Positions 16,505 through 28,500 of a DNA stretch of 64,000 nt are shown here, in pieces. The DNA comes from Blattamonas nauphoetae (taxonomy: Eukaryota; Preaxostyla; Oxymonadida). The stretch is from contig JARBJD010000376.1 in assembly GCA_033064195.1 (NCBI GenBank), positions 1 to 64,000 on the forward strand, read 5' to 3'. Made by a program: the position numbers and the translations under genes. Numbering within the stretch: position 1 is the stretch's first letter; every line of letters begins with the position of its first letter. The notes under the pieces were generated by a model, which saw only the letters and a program-made list of their open reading frames with translations, had not been told where the DNA came from and made no database searches.

Positions 16505-19500
16505 ATGCTTCTTTTATTTGTTTTGCCATCAATTTTGCATCCACATCTCTCGGATCTATCTCTTCAATTCGAATTTTTTCAGAGATCAAACACTCTTTCC
16601 AAGGACAACCCCATCCAAATTTCCCTGTCAAAACAGTCGTACTTCTCGAATTCAGTCGCTATTTCTCATCAAAATGTTTCAGCCTACGGCGATGAGTATC
16701 ACTATTCTTCCATCTATGAAGGGTCTCAAGCAAAACAGGCCCTCATCATGCTGGAGAACAGCACGTCAACATTCAAGTTTCTCTCCTTCACTTCACATAA
16801 CGTCCGAACCCTCACCGTTATCTCTCAGAGCAAAGTCACACTCTCACATAGCTCTCTCGATCTTTTTGCAATACGATCACCATTTGAATGCGTGGAGTCA
16901 ACACTCCTCATCTCGGACTCATCTCTGATCGTCAATTCGGGAGACAGATTCGTTGCCCCACTAACCGATGAGCAATCCCGCGATGGCAATGTGTTTGTGA
17001 TTCGTTGTGATTTCAACGATTTCACGACAGCCGCCGAATTACCACTTTTTGTCAAAAACGGCTTCGGTCTCCTTTCCATTGATGGCTGCCGCTTCACAAA
17101 CGTCAGCACATTGAACACCGCTCCACATGATCAAACTCCACTTCCGTCAAACACAACAATCGCCAATTCTGAGTTTACGGGCTGCCGGAATGTGCTCTAC
17201 GGTTGTGTCACGCCAGATATGAACAGTGGGTCCTCGCACCTCGTTGTCAACAGTACTTTCTCTCATAGCCGAACCACATATACAGGGAACGATACGATGA
17301 AACACGTCCAAGCCTCAACGAGCGAAATGAAACATTCGTTCAAGAACTGCAAATGGACGAGCTGCACGACAAACTATTGTGGAGGAGCCATAGACGCCAG
17401 CCGTGGTGGTGACTTAACTGTATCCCAATGCATATTCACCGCCTGCTCGTCTCTGAACTCGTCTGATACGTTCCCACAAGGAAGAGGAGGGGCTATCTGT
17501 CATGATGGTCTCCAAAAGAGAGCAGTCACCATCAGCCACTGTCTCTTCACGGGAAATATCGCAAACTCTGCGGCCGCGTTCGCTTCATACAATGCGTCAC
17601 GTTTGATCGTTGAATACACCAACAGCTCTTACCACACGACTGTTCCTTATGAAATTGGCGCAAATGGCACAACAGGCACTTTTCACTTCATGTGGACAAA
17701 TGGTGAGTCATACGTTCAGAATTCCAGATTCGAACACAACGTTGCGGCAGGCGCGTGCGCCGGAATCGACAATTGCAATATTACCGTGTCTATGCACTAC
17801 TCCCAGGTTTTCTTTTTTAACAATACCGCCGCACAAGCAGGAGCAGTGCTATATTCCCTTGTTGTCACGGACCCGATCATCAGCTGGTTCAGTTGTGCAT
17901 TCCGAGACAATAAAGTCACTGAATCCTGGCCAAACGCAATTGGAGGAGTATCAACACTGTGTGGAAGTGATATCTGGTTTTCTGAAGATACAGCTTACTG
18001 GAATACAACACTGAAATCGGACCACTCATTTGTGAACTGCTTCTCGACATCCCCACAACAACGCGTGGTGATTAACATGGGAAGCAAGGGAACACACTGT
18101 GTCGACAAATTTGCAAACGGCACAAGCTTATCTATCCATTTACCAGACCCTCGAATTATGATCGCAAAAACAGGAAAAGATTCATCCAAATGTGGGACTT
18201 CGTATTCGACGTATTGTCAATCTCTGGGGTACGTCGGGAACAATCGAATACCGTTCATCGGAGGCGAGATTGTGATCCGATCTGGGGAATATGAAGAAGC
18301 TGCACCTTTCACATTCGAAGACGTGGAAATGATGATTACCGGCTTCGATGACGAGATTTCATTTCTTATTCTGAAGCATGACTTGACACCGTTCATCGTT
18401 GCGGAGAGTGGAGAACTGTTTCTGAGGTATCTAAAGATCCAGACGTCGCCTCTCGCACCAACACTTCGTCAGCAGGGGACAGGGACATTGAAGATTGATT
18501 CGGTTTCGTTTGTCGCTACGTCATCTGCCGAAGTTACCTCTCACCAGATCCAGCTGAATGAAGGAAGCATGCACATGACCAACACAAGCTTCTCTGGCTT
18601 CGGAATCAAGAATTCAGGACTGGTTCATGCGGAAGACTTCAAATCGTTGACTCTGAAGGATTGCTCGTTCACAGAAATGATTTCGACGAACGGAACAATC
18701 ATCTTGGTCTCAGACACCGAATTGGGTTCAGATCTGTCAATCGAGAAATGTGTGTTTGCAGGGAAGATGGGAGAGGAGCAGACACCAGCCGCACTCTCAG
18801 CGTCAGGCGTCGCCACCCTCACAATCAAAGATTGTTCGTTCTCTTCCCTTCGGAATAAACACGCAAAGGCAGCAGTGTCATTATTCCAATCAGTCGCGCA
18901 TTTCAAGCTCAATGATTTGATTTTCGAGCAGTGCATTGGAGCAGAAGCAAGCGACCTCTTCATCGAGTTCGAATCAGCAGGATCGGTTGACACTGTGGAT
19001 GGATGCCTGAGTTCATCGAGAAAGCTGAATGGATTGATCAACGGAAGAGACCTCAATGAACTGACTCGACCGACACACACACTCCAAGTCCACGCGGGGA
19101 ATGGAGAAGACAAATTGTTCTGCTGGCGTTCAGGTGAACAATGCCAAACTTTGACTGGTCTGGTCGAGAGACTTGGTGAAGACATCGCCGGTTCTGTTCA
19201 AGTCGCAGCTGGAACGAGCATGGAACGAGGACTCGAAGTCGTTGGAAGCCAAGATTTGGGGGTGACAGGCAGCTCGACAATTCTGAAACGAGGTGACGAA
19301 TCAGTTCCTCTGGTGGAAGTGAAGTCTGGAACCCTCTCACTCACATCATTCATCCTCACACTCGGATCGAGTGCTGGAAGTTCTTCTCTCATCAAAACCA
19401 ATGGTACTATTGAACTGAAATCAGTGACTCTCCTAAAAGGAACAACATCAACATTCAACAATCCACTCATCCAAGCACTATCAGGATCAATTTCGCTCTC

Positions 19501-22500
19501 ATCTGTGACAGTCCCAAACGAGCTCACATTCTCCACCTGTTCCCTCATCTCCATCGGATCGTCCTCTCTCTCCATTTCAGGAACAACCTTCAACCAAATC
19601 AAGTCTACCAACCCAGGCTCTGTCATCTCAGGCTCTCTCGAAGCAGACAACACAATCTCCATCACATCGTCGACATTCAAATCGTGCTCTTCAGACTCGG
19701 ATGGTGGTGTTATGACCCTCTTCATGGCGCAAGATTCTCCATCAACCTCACTCGTCATTCAAGCGACGTTTGAGTCGTGCTCGTGCGGAGAAGGGAAGAA
19801 GGGGGCGTGGATCTATCTCTTTGGATTGAATCTGGGTTCTCTCATCCAAAAGGCCTGCTGGACAGGAACATACGAGAAGCTGAAGCTCGGAAAGGACGAT
19901 AATGTCATGTGGGGAGAAGATATTGCGATGACAGAAACACCCTATGCCTCAATAACGTTGTTGATGTATCTAGTCACTTACACAGGTGACGTGATCTTCG
20001 CAGGGTCTGAAGGAAGGGACTTCGATGCGTGTGGAATGGAGACATTCCCGTGTCAGACAATCACAGTTGGACAGGCACATTGTGAAGGATCGAAAGTGAG
20101 TCTGATCGTTCTCGAAGAAGCCAAAATGGAATGCGAGGTCGCCACATCAAAGTTTGGGGAAATGGAATTGAAGGGACACGTAACAGAGCAAACGAAAGTC
20201 GTTGTCTCAGGTAACTCCTTCTTCTCAACCAAAACAGCAACCAACGCCGAAACAGTTCTGAAGATCACCGACCTCGACTTCGATCTCACAGCAGCAGCAA
20301 GCAAGACGTTCTTTGTCTCAGAAAACCAACACCTGACAATAACTCGCTCTTCGTTCGTCCTCTTTTCAACCATGACCACTCCATTCATTCGTTCAGTCAA
20401 TGGAAAACTGGTCCTGAACAATGTGACCGCATCGAGCACCACACTCTCCTCGTCTCCCCTGATTCTCTCGACGTCCTCTGTCGAAGTGTCTGATTGTGTG
20501 TTTTCGTCAATCAATCGAACCTCTGGACTTGGAGCGATTCTCTCAATTGAACTGTCAGAAACAGTCTCAACCAAAATGATCAACACGAAATTCACAAACT
20601 GCAAGTCAGAAGAATCACTCTGCTCTGTCCTTCTGACCGGCACAAATGAAGGGACTTTCAAGAAAGAGAGTTGGACAGGAACCTTCGACCATCCTCTTCC
20701 TCGTTCGACTGTTCTCCAACAGACACCAAACTGGACATACGACACAATCTACAACCCGTACTCGCTTCTCTACAGCTGGTACCGTCCATCCGATGGAATT
20801 GTCTTCTCATCATCGGCCGCAGAGGACGATCTCGACCATCCTTTCTGTGGACACACGTTCCTTCCGTGCAGATCGGTCGACAAGGCACTTGGCGATGACG
20901 CAGATGTGGTTGTGGTTCGGACGAAGTCGGTTTTAAACAAGGAGTGGGTGCTGCAGAAGGATCAGATTGAGATCAAAGCAGAGGAGACGATCACAGAGGA
21001 AGGAGTGAGTCAACCAAACGTGATCGTCGAAATCGGTGAATCTGCATCGATTGTGGTCAAACCGCAGAATACGAATTCGGCTCAGAGAGTGTGTCTCAGC
21101 GCACTCACATTGACCATTGTGAACTCTCTAAGAAAAAGCACAAAGCCAATCATTTCGCTCCAAACGGGAGGCACCCTTGTGTTGGACACAGTCTTGTTGT
21201 CGTCGCTCACTCTAACTGCAGCGAGTGTGGTCAAAATGGAAGGAGCATCCGCACTGTCTGTGTCTGGCAGTGAATTCAAATCGATCTCGCAGACAGGAAG
21301 CGGAGGAGGAGCGTTTTTGAGCACAAATGGAGACAGCGACCAGATTGTGTCAATCACAGACAGCTCGTTCGAGTCAGTGTCGTCGGTGGGAGATGGAGGA
21401 GTGATTTTAGCTCAGCTGGGAACTGGATCGAAACTGACAGTTGCATCCACGACGTTCAAATTGTGCTCATCGTCAGTGAAGGGAGGATCTCTGTCGATTG
21501 TCCTGACATCGACAGGTTCATTTGCTCTGGAAGCAGAGACGTCATTCCAATCATGTTCAGCGACTGGGAGTGGAACTGCTGTGTTTGTGGAAGCACCGTC
21601 ACTGGTAGCTGCCATCACAAAAACAAGCATGGCCTTCCTCGCACCTTTCCCACTCACTCCAACTGCTGCCTTGCTGGGCATGCATCGAGGATGGAGCACA
21701 GCGAACAAATCGGATTCTGTTCCTCTTGTACTCTTCTTCGCTGAAGTCGGATCGACAGGGTTCGCAAGTTCGAGTGGGTCCGATGGTGAACCATGTGGCT
21801 TCTCTGTGTATCCTTGTTCAACCATCAATCGTGTTCAGACCCGACTTGAAGCGAACGGATCGAAAACAGAAGGAAAGCTGAATCCGATCACGCTCGAACT
21901 TCAAACTGCTCTTGACCAATCGACTGCTTTTTCGTGTGGAGGACACACAGCGACGATCACTGGAAACACTGTCACACTCTCCGAAACGGGTCACTTCACA
22001 ACTTCCTCGTCCGAATCTGTCCTGACTCTCTCCTCACTCACAATCCTCTTTGCCACTTCGCTGGCACAACCTGCTATTTCTGTCTCAACGGGATCGGTTG
22101 TGGTGTCTGGTTGCACAGTTGGAAATGGAGCAGCAGACATTCCTGTCTCGTTTGGATCAGTTTCGGGAGGATCGTTGAAACTGAATGGAACAAACACGAT
22201 GAAGTTGCTTTCAACATCCTCTTCACTTTTCATTATAACGTCTGGAACACTGGAGATTGAATCAGGAACATCATTGACACATTCAACGACAAAGAGGACG
22301 TCATCTCTCTTCGTTCTGAGTGGAGGATCGACAACGATCACATCGCTCGCTGTTCCATCACTCACACTCGACTCCGCGAGCAGTGTGTTCTCTGTGACGA
22401 AGATAGCTTCGTTGTCTCTCTCGTCGATTGCATTCGCTTCGATCTCGAATGAAGGATCTGGATCAGTGATTCACTCCACATCAACTGGCCAAATTGAGTT

Positions 22501-25500
22501 GGACACAGTTTCATTCACATCATGCAACTGTGGTGTGAATGGGAAGGGAAGAAGTGTTTTCATCACTCGTGAATTGTTCTCTTCTGGAGATGTTGTGATG
22601 GAAGATGTTTCGATCCCAACAGTTGGCACGACAGGCATTCATGAAGTGTATCTGGAGGGAGGAAATGTGGGAGCAGTTGTGACAACTGACTGGGCGAGTC
22701 TGATTGGACTGAACAACGAGACTCTGACAAAAGCGAAGTTGGAGGAAGTGTTTGGATCAGATTCGAAGAACATGACGAACATCGGCCCACTTGGGTATCA
22801 TTTGTATCCTCACACGAGTGGAGCAGTGTTTGTGTCGGAAGGGTTCTGGGATCATGGAAAGTGTGGTCAGGAGCGTCTTCCTTGCTCGTCACTTGATCTC
22901 GCCTTTTCGCTGCTCACCGACACGAAGACGACGCTCAGCCTCAGTTCAGACCTCACTCTCTCGACTTCTCTTTCGTCTCCGTCAACAGGTGCATCGATCT
23001 CGTCTTCATCATCTCCACAATCACTCATTTTTGGATCGAATGGACAATTCGCTGTGGAAGATGGTTCACTATCGTTCTCGTCCATTGGCATTACGATACC
23101 ATCATCACTCACGCAGCCACTGTTTATTGTGAAGGGAAGCACTCTGACTCTCTCAAACTCAGTCACTATCACGAACCCTTCATCTGCCACCCACTCTTCA
23201 TCACTGTTCAAAATTGAAGGAGGGGAACTCCATCTGTCTGGAACGGTGTTCAACTTCACCGTTCGCTTCTCGTCTTCTTCAGCTCTTCTCACTCAGACGG
23301 GAGGTCAGATTGAATTGAGTACAGTTTTGTTGTCGTCGCTCACATTGACATCAGCGAGTGTAATCAACATGAAAGGAGCATCCGCACTGTCTGTGTCTGG
23401 CAGTGAATTCAAATCGATCTCGCAGACAGGAAGCGGAGGAGGAGCGTTTTTGAGCACAAATGGAGACAGCGACCAGATTGTGTCAATCACAGACAGCTCG
23501 TTCGAGTCAGTGTCGTCGGTGGGAGATGGAGGAGTGATTTTGGCTCGTCTGGGAACAGGATCGAAACTGACAGTGACAGACACAACATTCAAATTGTGTT
23601 CGTCGTCTGGGAAGGGAGGAGCTCTGTCGATTGTGCTGACATCGACAGGGTCATTCACTCTCCAAACAGGCACATCATTCGAATCATGCTCAGCGACCGT
23701 GAGTGGATCGGCCTTGTTTGTGGAAGCACCGTCACTGGCCTCAGCCATCACCGAAGCAAGCATGGCCTTCCTCGCTCCTTTCCCACTCACTCCAAGCTAT
23801 TTGTTGCTCACCTTGCACCGAGGCTGGAACACAGCGAACACATCCGACGTTGTTCCTCTTGCGCTATTCCTGGCTGAAGTGGGATCAACTGGATATGTGA
23901 GTGCGAGTGGGTCCTTCGATGAGCTGTGTGGCTTCTCTTTACACCCATGTTCGTCACTGAACACAATTCAAGCCCGACTGGCTGCGAATGGATCGAAAAC
24001 CGAAGGAAAACTGAATCCAATCACAATCGTACTCCAAACTGGGTTTGATCAGTCGACTCTCTTTTCGTGTGGAGGACACACAGCGACCATCACAGGAAAC
24101 ACAATCAAACTCTCCAAAACGGGTCAGTTCACGACTTCCTCAACCGACTCTGTCCTCACTCTCTCCTCACTAACCATCCTCTTCGCCTATACCCAGACAC
24201 AACCAGCAATTTCTGTGTCTTTAGGGAAGATTGTGGTGTCTGTTTGCACCATCGGGAAAGGAGCAGCAGACATTCCTGTCTCGTTTGGATCAGTTTCGGG
24301 AGGGGAGTTGGAGATGAGCGGGACGAATACCATGAAATTAGTGTCCACTTCTTCTCCGCTCTTCGTTGTCTCGTCTGGAATTCTGAAGATTGGATCAGGA
24401 ACGACACTGACACACTCGGCCACTAAGAGGACATCGTCGCTGTTCGTTCTTAGTGGAGGATCCACAACGATCACATCTCTCACTGTTCCCTCCCTCACAC
24501 TCGACTCATCGAGCAATGTGTTCTCTCTCACAAAGACAGCATCGCTGTCACTCTCGTCGATTTCATTCAATTCGATCTCGAATGAAGGATCTGGTTCAGT
24601 GATCCACTCCACATCGACTGGGACACTTTCACTGTTGTCAGTTTCGTTCTCGTCATGCAACTGTGGATCGTCAGGAAAGGGAAGAAGTGTTTTCATCTCT
24701 CGCCCATTGTTCTCATCTGGGGGTGTAGTGATGAAGAGTGTGTCGATCGGCACAGCTGGGACCACTGGAAATCATGAAGTGTATCTGCAGGGAGAGAATG
24801 TGGGAGCGGTTGTGAACTCTGACTGGAAGAGTCTGATCGGACTTAACAATGAGACTCTGACGAAAGCCAAGTTGGAGGAAGTGTTTGGGTCAGATTCGAC
24901 GAACACGACGAACATCGGACCACTTGGGTATCATTTGTATCCTCACACGAGCGGAGCAGTGTTTGTGTCGGAAAGGTTCTGGGATCATGGAAAGTGTGGT
25001 CAGGAGCGTCTTCCTTGCTCAACACTCGACTTTGCCTTGTCGCTGCTGACAGATTCAAAGACAACACTCGCCCTCATTTCAGACGAAACCCTCTCGACGC
25101 CTCTCTCCTCCCCGTCAACAGGTGCGTCGATCTCTTCGTCTTCATCATTTCCGAAATCACTGCTTTTTGAATCGGATGGACAGTTGATTGTGGATGCAGG
25201 TTCTCTCACTTTGTCATCGATAGGCATCACACTTCCCTCATCGCTCACTCGGCCGCTGTTTGTTGTGAGGGGAAGCACACTGACACTCTCCAGCACAGTC
25301 ACGATCACGAACCCTCCATCAGCCGCTCACACGGCGTCACTGTTCAAAATTGAAGGAGGGACACTCGACCTGATAGGAACCGTGTTCGACTTCACCATTC
25401 CCTTCTCGTCTTCTTCAGCTCTCCTCATTCAAACAGGAGGTACTGTCAAATTGAACACTGTGACAATCGGGAATGTGAGCTGCACTGTTGGAGATGGAAG

Positions 25501-28500
25501 TATTGTCCATTCCTCTCTCTCCTCGTCCGACAAGTTGGAGATCGTTGGCTGCTCTTTTTCTTCCTGCTCGTCGTCTGGGAATGGAGGCGCGTTGTTCGTC
25601 TCCTCCTCACTCGACCACAACCCAGCCAATCTGATCATCCAAAGCACTTTCGGAACAGACATCAGCTGCGGAGAGGGAAAGAAGGGCAAGTGGGTCTTCC
25701 TGCGTGGTAATTCACTTGAATCGTATCTGAAAGACTCAACATGGACTGGATCGATCTCAGCCCTCGTCGCGCCCACACACGATGCCCTTCTGTGGGGAGA
25801 AGATGGAAGTGAGAAGGAAGGGTCGGAATATGCGTCGCTGTCTCTTCTGTACTATCTGAAGGCGTACAACCAACCAACAATCGCAGTGGGGGATGGAGGG
25901 AGAGATGGGGTGGGATGTGGGCGGACACATCTGCGATGCTCGTCATTGTCCACAGCAGTCTCGCATCTTTCAGGATCAGATCCACTCGAAGTGGAGATTG
26001 TGTCATCTCTCACACTCGTCAAGAAAGAGCCATTCTCATTGAGCCTCACAATGAAGCCATCGAAAGAGACAGCAACGATCGCAGTTGGGGAAAGTGGAGC
26101 ATTTGAAGTTTCCGCAAACGCTCTGACTCTCTCAACACTCACTTTTGATGGAAAGCGAACCGAACGATCGACTTCACTCCTTTCGATTGTCAACACAGGA
26201 TCCATCACCATCGCTGGATGCACATTCAAGGATCTGAAAACGAGTGGGAAGGGTTCTGTGTTCTCATCAGCACTGAACACTGGGAACACTCTCTCCATAT
26301 CCGAGTCGTCCTTCTCGTCGTGCTCATCAGCAGGGAATGGAGGAGCGCTGTTCGTCGAAGTGAATGGAGGATCGTTCGAGATTCCCGCCACGCTCGCATT
26401 CACAGACTGTTCATCGGAAGGGAAGGGTCAGAATCTGTTCCTCGTCAATTCAAATCTCCAGTTGTTGCTGAGTGGATGGAATCTGGACGGAATCAAACCC
26501 ACACTCCCCTCTACTGGCCTTGTCTCAAAAGACGAAAAGGCGAAGTGGTTTGGGAGCACTTCATCAACTGGTGAGTCAAGCTCGCTGCTGTTCTTCTGGC
26601 ATCCTCACACAGAATCGTCTGCAGCAGTGCATGTTCACGAAAATGGAGAATCACACTCACTGTGTGGTCTTCACCAGCTTCCTTGCTCACTCATTCAGCC
26701 ATCACTCTCAAAGACAACCACAGACAACAAAACAATTATCGACTCTAACTTTGCTCTCAACGAAAGCATCACAACAGCGAACACACCATCCACACTCACA
26801 TCTGCGTCGAAGAATGTGACTGTGTCAGTTGGAGTGAGTGGCAATTTTGCACTGTCATCTGGCTCTCTCACTCTCTCCGCACTGTCGTTCGTGCAGTCGT
26901 CGTCGGTGGAGTTGTTGGAGCATGCGTTGATCGTTGTTGACTCAGCCACGTCGTCTCTGATTGTGGATGGCTGCTCGTTCAGTTCGTTCCGTCTGTCGTT
27001 GAATGCTCTGATTGAACACTCGCATTCGTCACTGACATTGAAATCGAGTAAGTTCACTGATATCGTTCGATTGGAAGGAGATGGAGGAGTTGTGGAGAGT
27101 GTGATGGAAGAGGGAATGGTGCTTGATGTAAACTCAGTTGAACTTGCGTCAGTGTGGACACTGTCTGGCGATGGAGATGGCTTCTTCATTTCGTTCAACT
27201 CGATTTCGGACCCTTCAAAGATCCCATCTTTCAACTTGAAAAATCTGAAATATTCAGAATCAGCTGGCTCTGAGAGGAACACTGAGAGGAAAGCGTCGTT
27301 TGTGTGGATGGAAGGTCACAAACTGTCGGAATGGGTGAGCCTTTCGGATGCTCGCTTTGCTGGATCGTACAGCCCGATTGGGATGGAGTCAGAGTGGCTG
27401 TGGAGTGTGGATTGGGAGGAGGGGCTGAATGCGTCGCTTCTCTTCTACCTGGTTGCTCACACTGGAGCGATTGGAGTGAGTTCGGAAGGGTATCCGATTG
27501 TGCAGTGTGGGTATTCGGGAGTGTGGTGTCGAGGACTGGAATACGGGATGGCTGTGGCAGACTCGAAGGGAGAGAAGCAGCTGAACATCCACGACACAGT
27601 TGAGATCACAAATGTGATTGATCTGAATGCGGAGTATCGTGTTCATGGGAAAGTGGGGAGTTCAGTGCTGTCAGTTGTTGGGTCGGGGGGACTTGTGGTT
27701 GACAGTGGGGAGCACGTGGAGATTGATGGAGTGTCAGTGGTTGTTGGAGTTGATTGCTCGTCGGAAGTGTTGTCGTGTGTGAGCTCCGTTCTTGTTCTGG
27801 ATTCGATTGTGTTCAGTTGTGGAGGAGATCCGTCGTCACTGATCAACACAACGCTGATGAGTGTGGATGGAGATGGGAGTGTCGGACGATTCTCGTCGTT
27901 GTCGCTTTTGAATGGAGTGTCGCTGGATGGGAAGCTGTTGTTGGTGAAGAAAGGGACAGTGCAGATGACAGACGTGTTTGTGTCGTCGTCAATTGGTTTG
28001 AGTGGTGGACTTGTTTCAGTTAGTGGGGGATCGTTCTCGCTGGTGAATCTTGCGCTACCTCCGCTCTCGTTCAGCTCCACTCCCTTCGTCCTCTCCTCCT
28101 TCGCCGCCTGCTCATTCACAAACCTCACTGCGAAACAACTTCAAACACAAACACTCCTGACAGCTGAACACGGCGAGGATCTCACATTCACCTCGTGCAC
28201 ATTCGATGGCATCTCAACATCACAAAATGATGACAAAGATGATGAAAACGACCAACTCTGCACTTGGTCAACAGGCCTCATCACAATCAACGAAACCCCA
28301 ACAACAATCCGTTCATCTTTCTTTTCTCACCTTTCACAGGGTGCAATCGCTGTCAATGGAAGCATTCTCTCCCTCTTCAACACCAAAATGTCGTCGAATG
28401 GAATGAGTCACCCGACATTCGCATCTGCGCGTCGGAACATCCGCTGCTTGTCAGGCGAAGTGCGGATTGAAGATGAGAGCAGCACAAACGAAGAAAGCGA

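Noticed and set aside
19053-28128. Long minus-strand open frames inside the giant receptor gene
   Set aside because: They mirror a strongly biased serine/threonine-rich coding frame and have acidic low-complexity products with no family; they are shadows.
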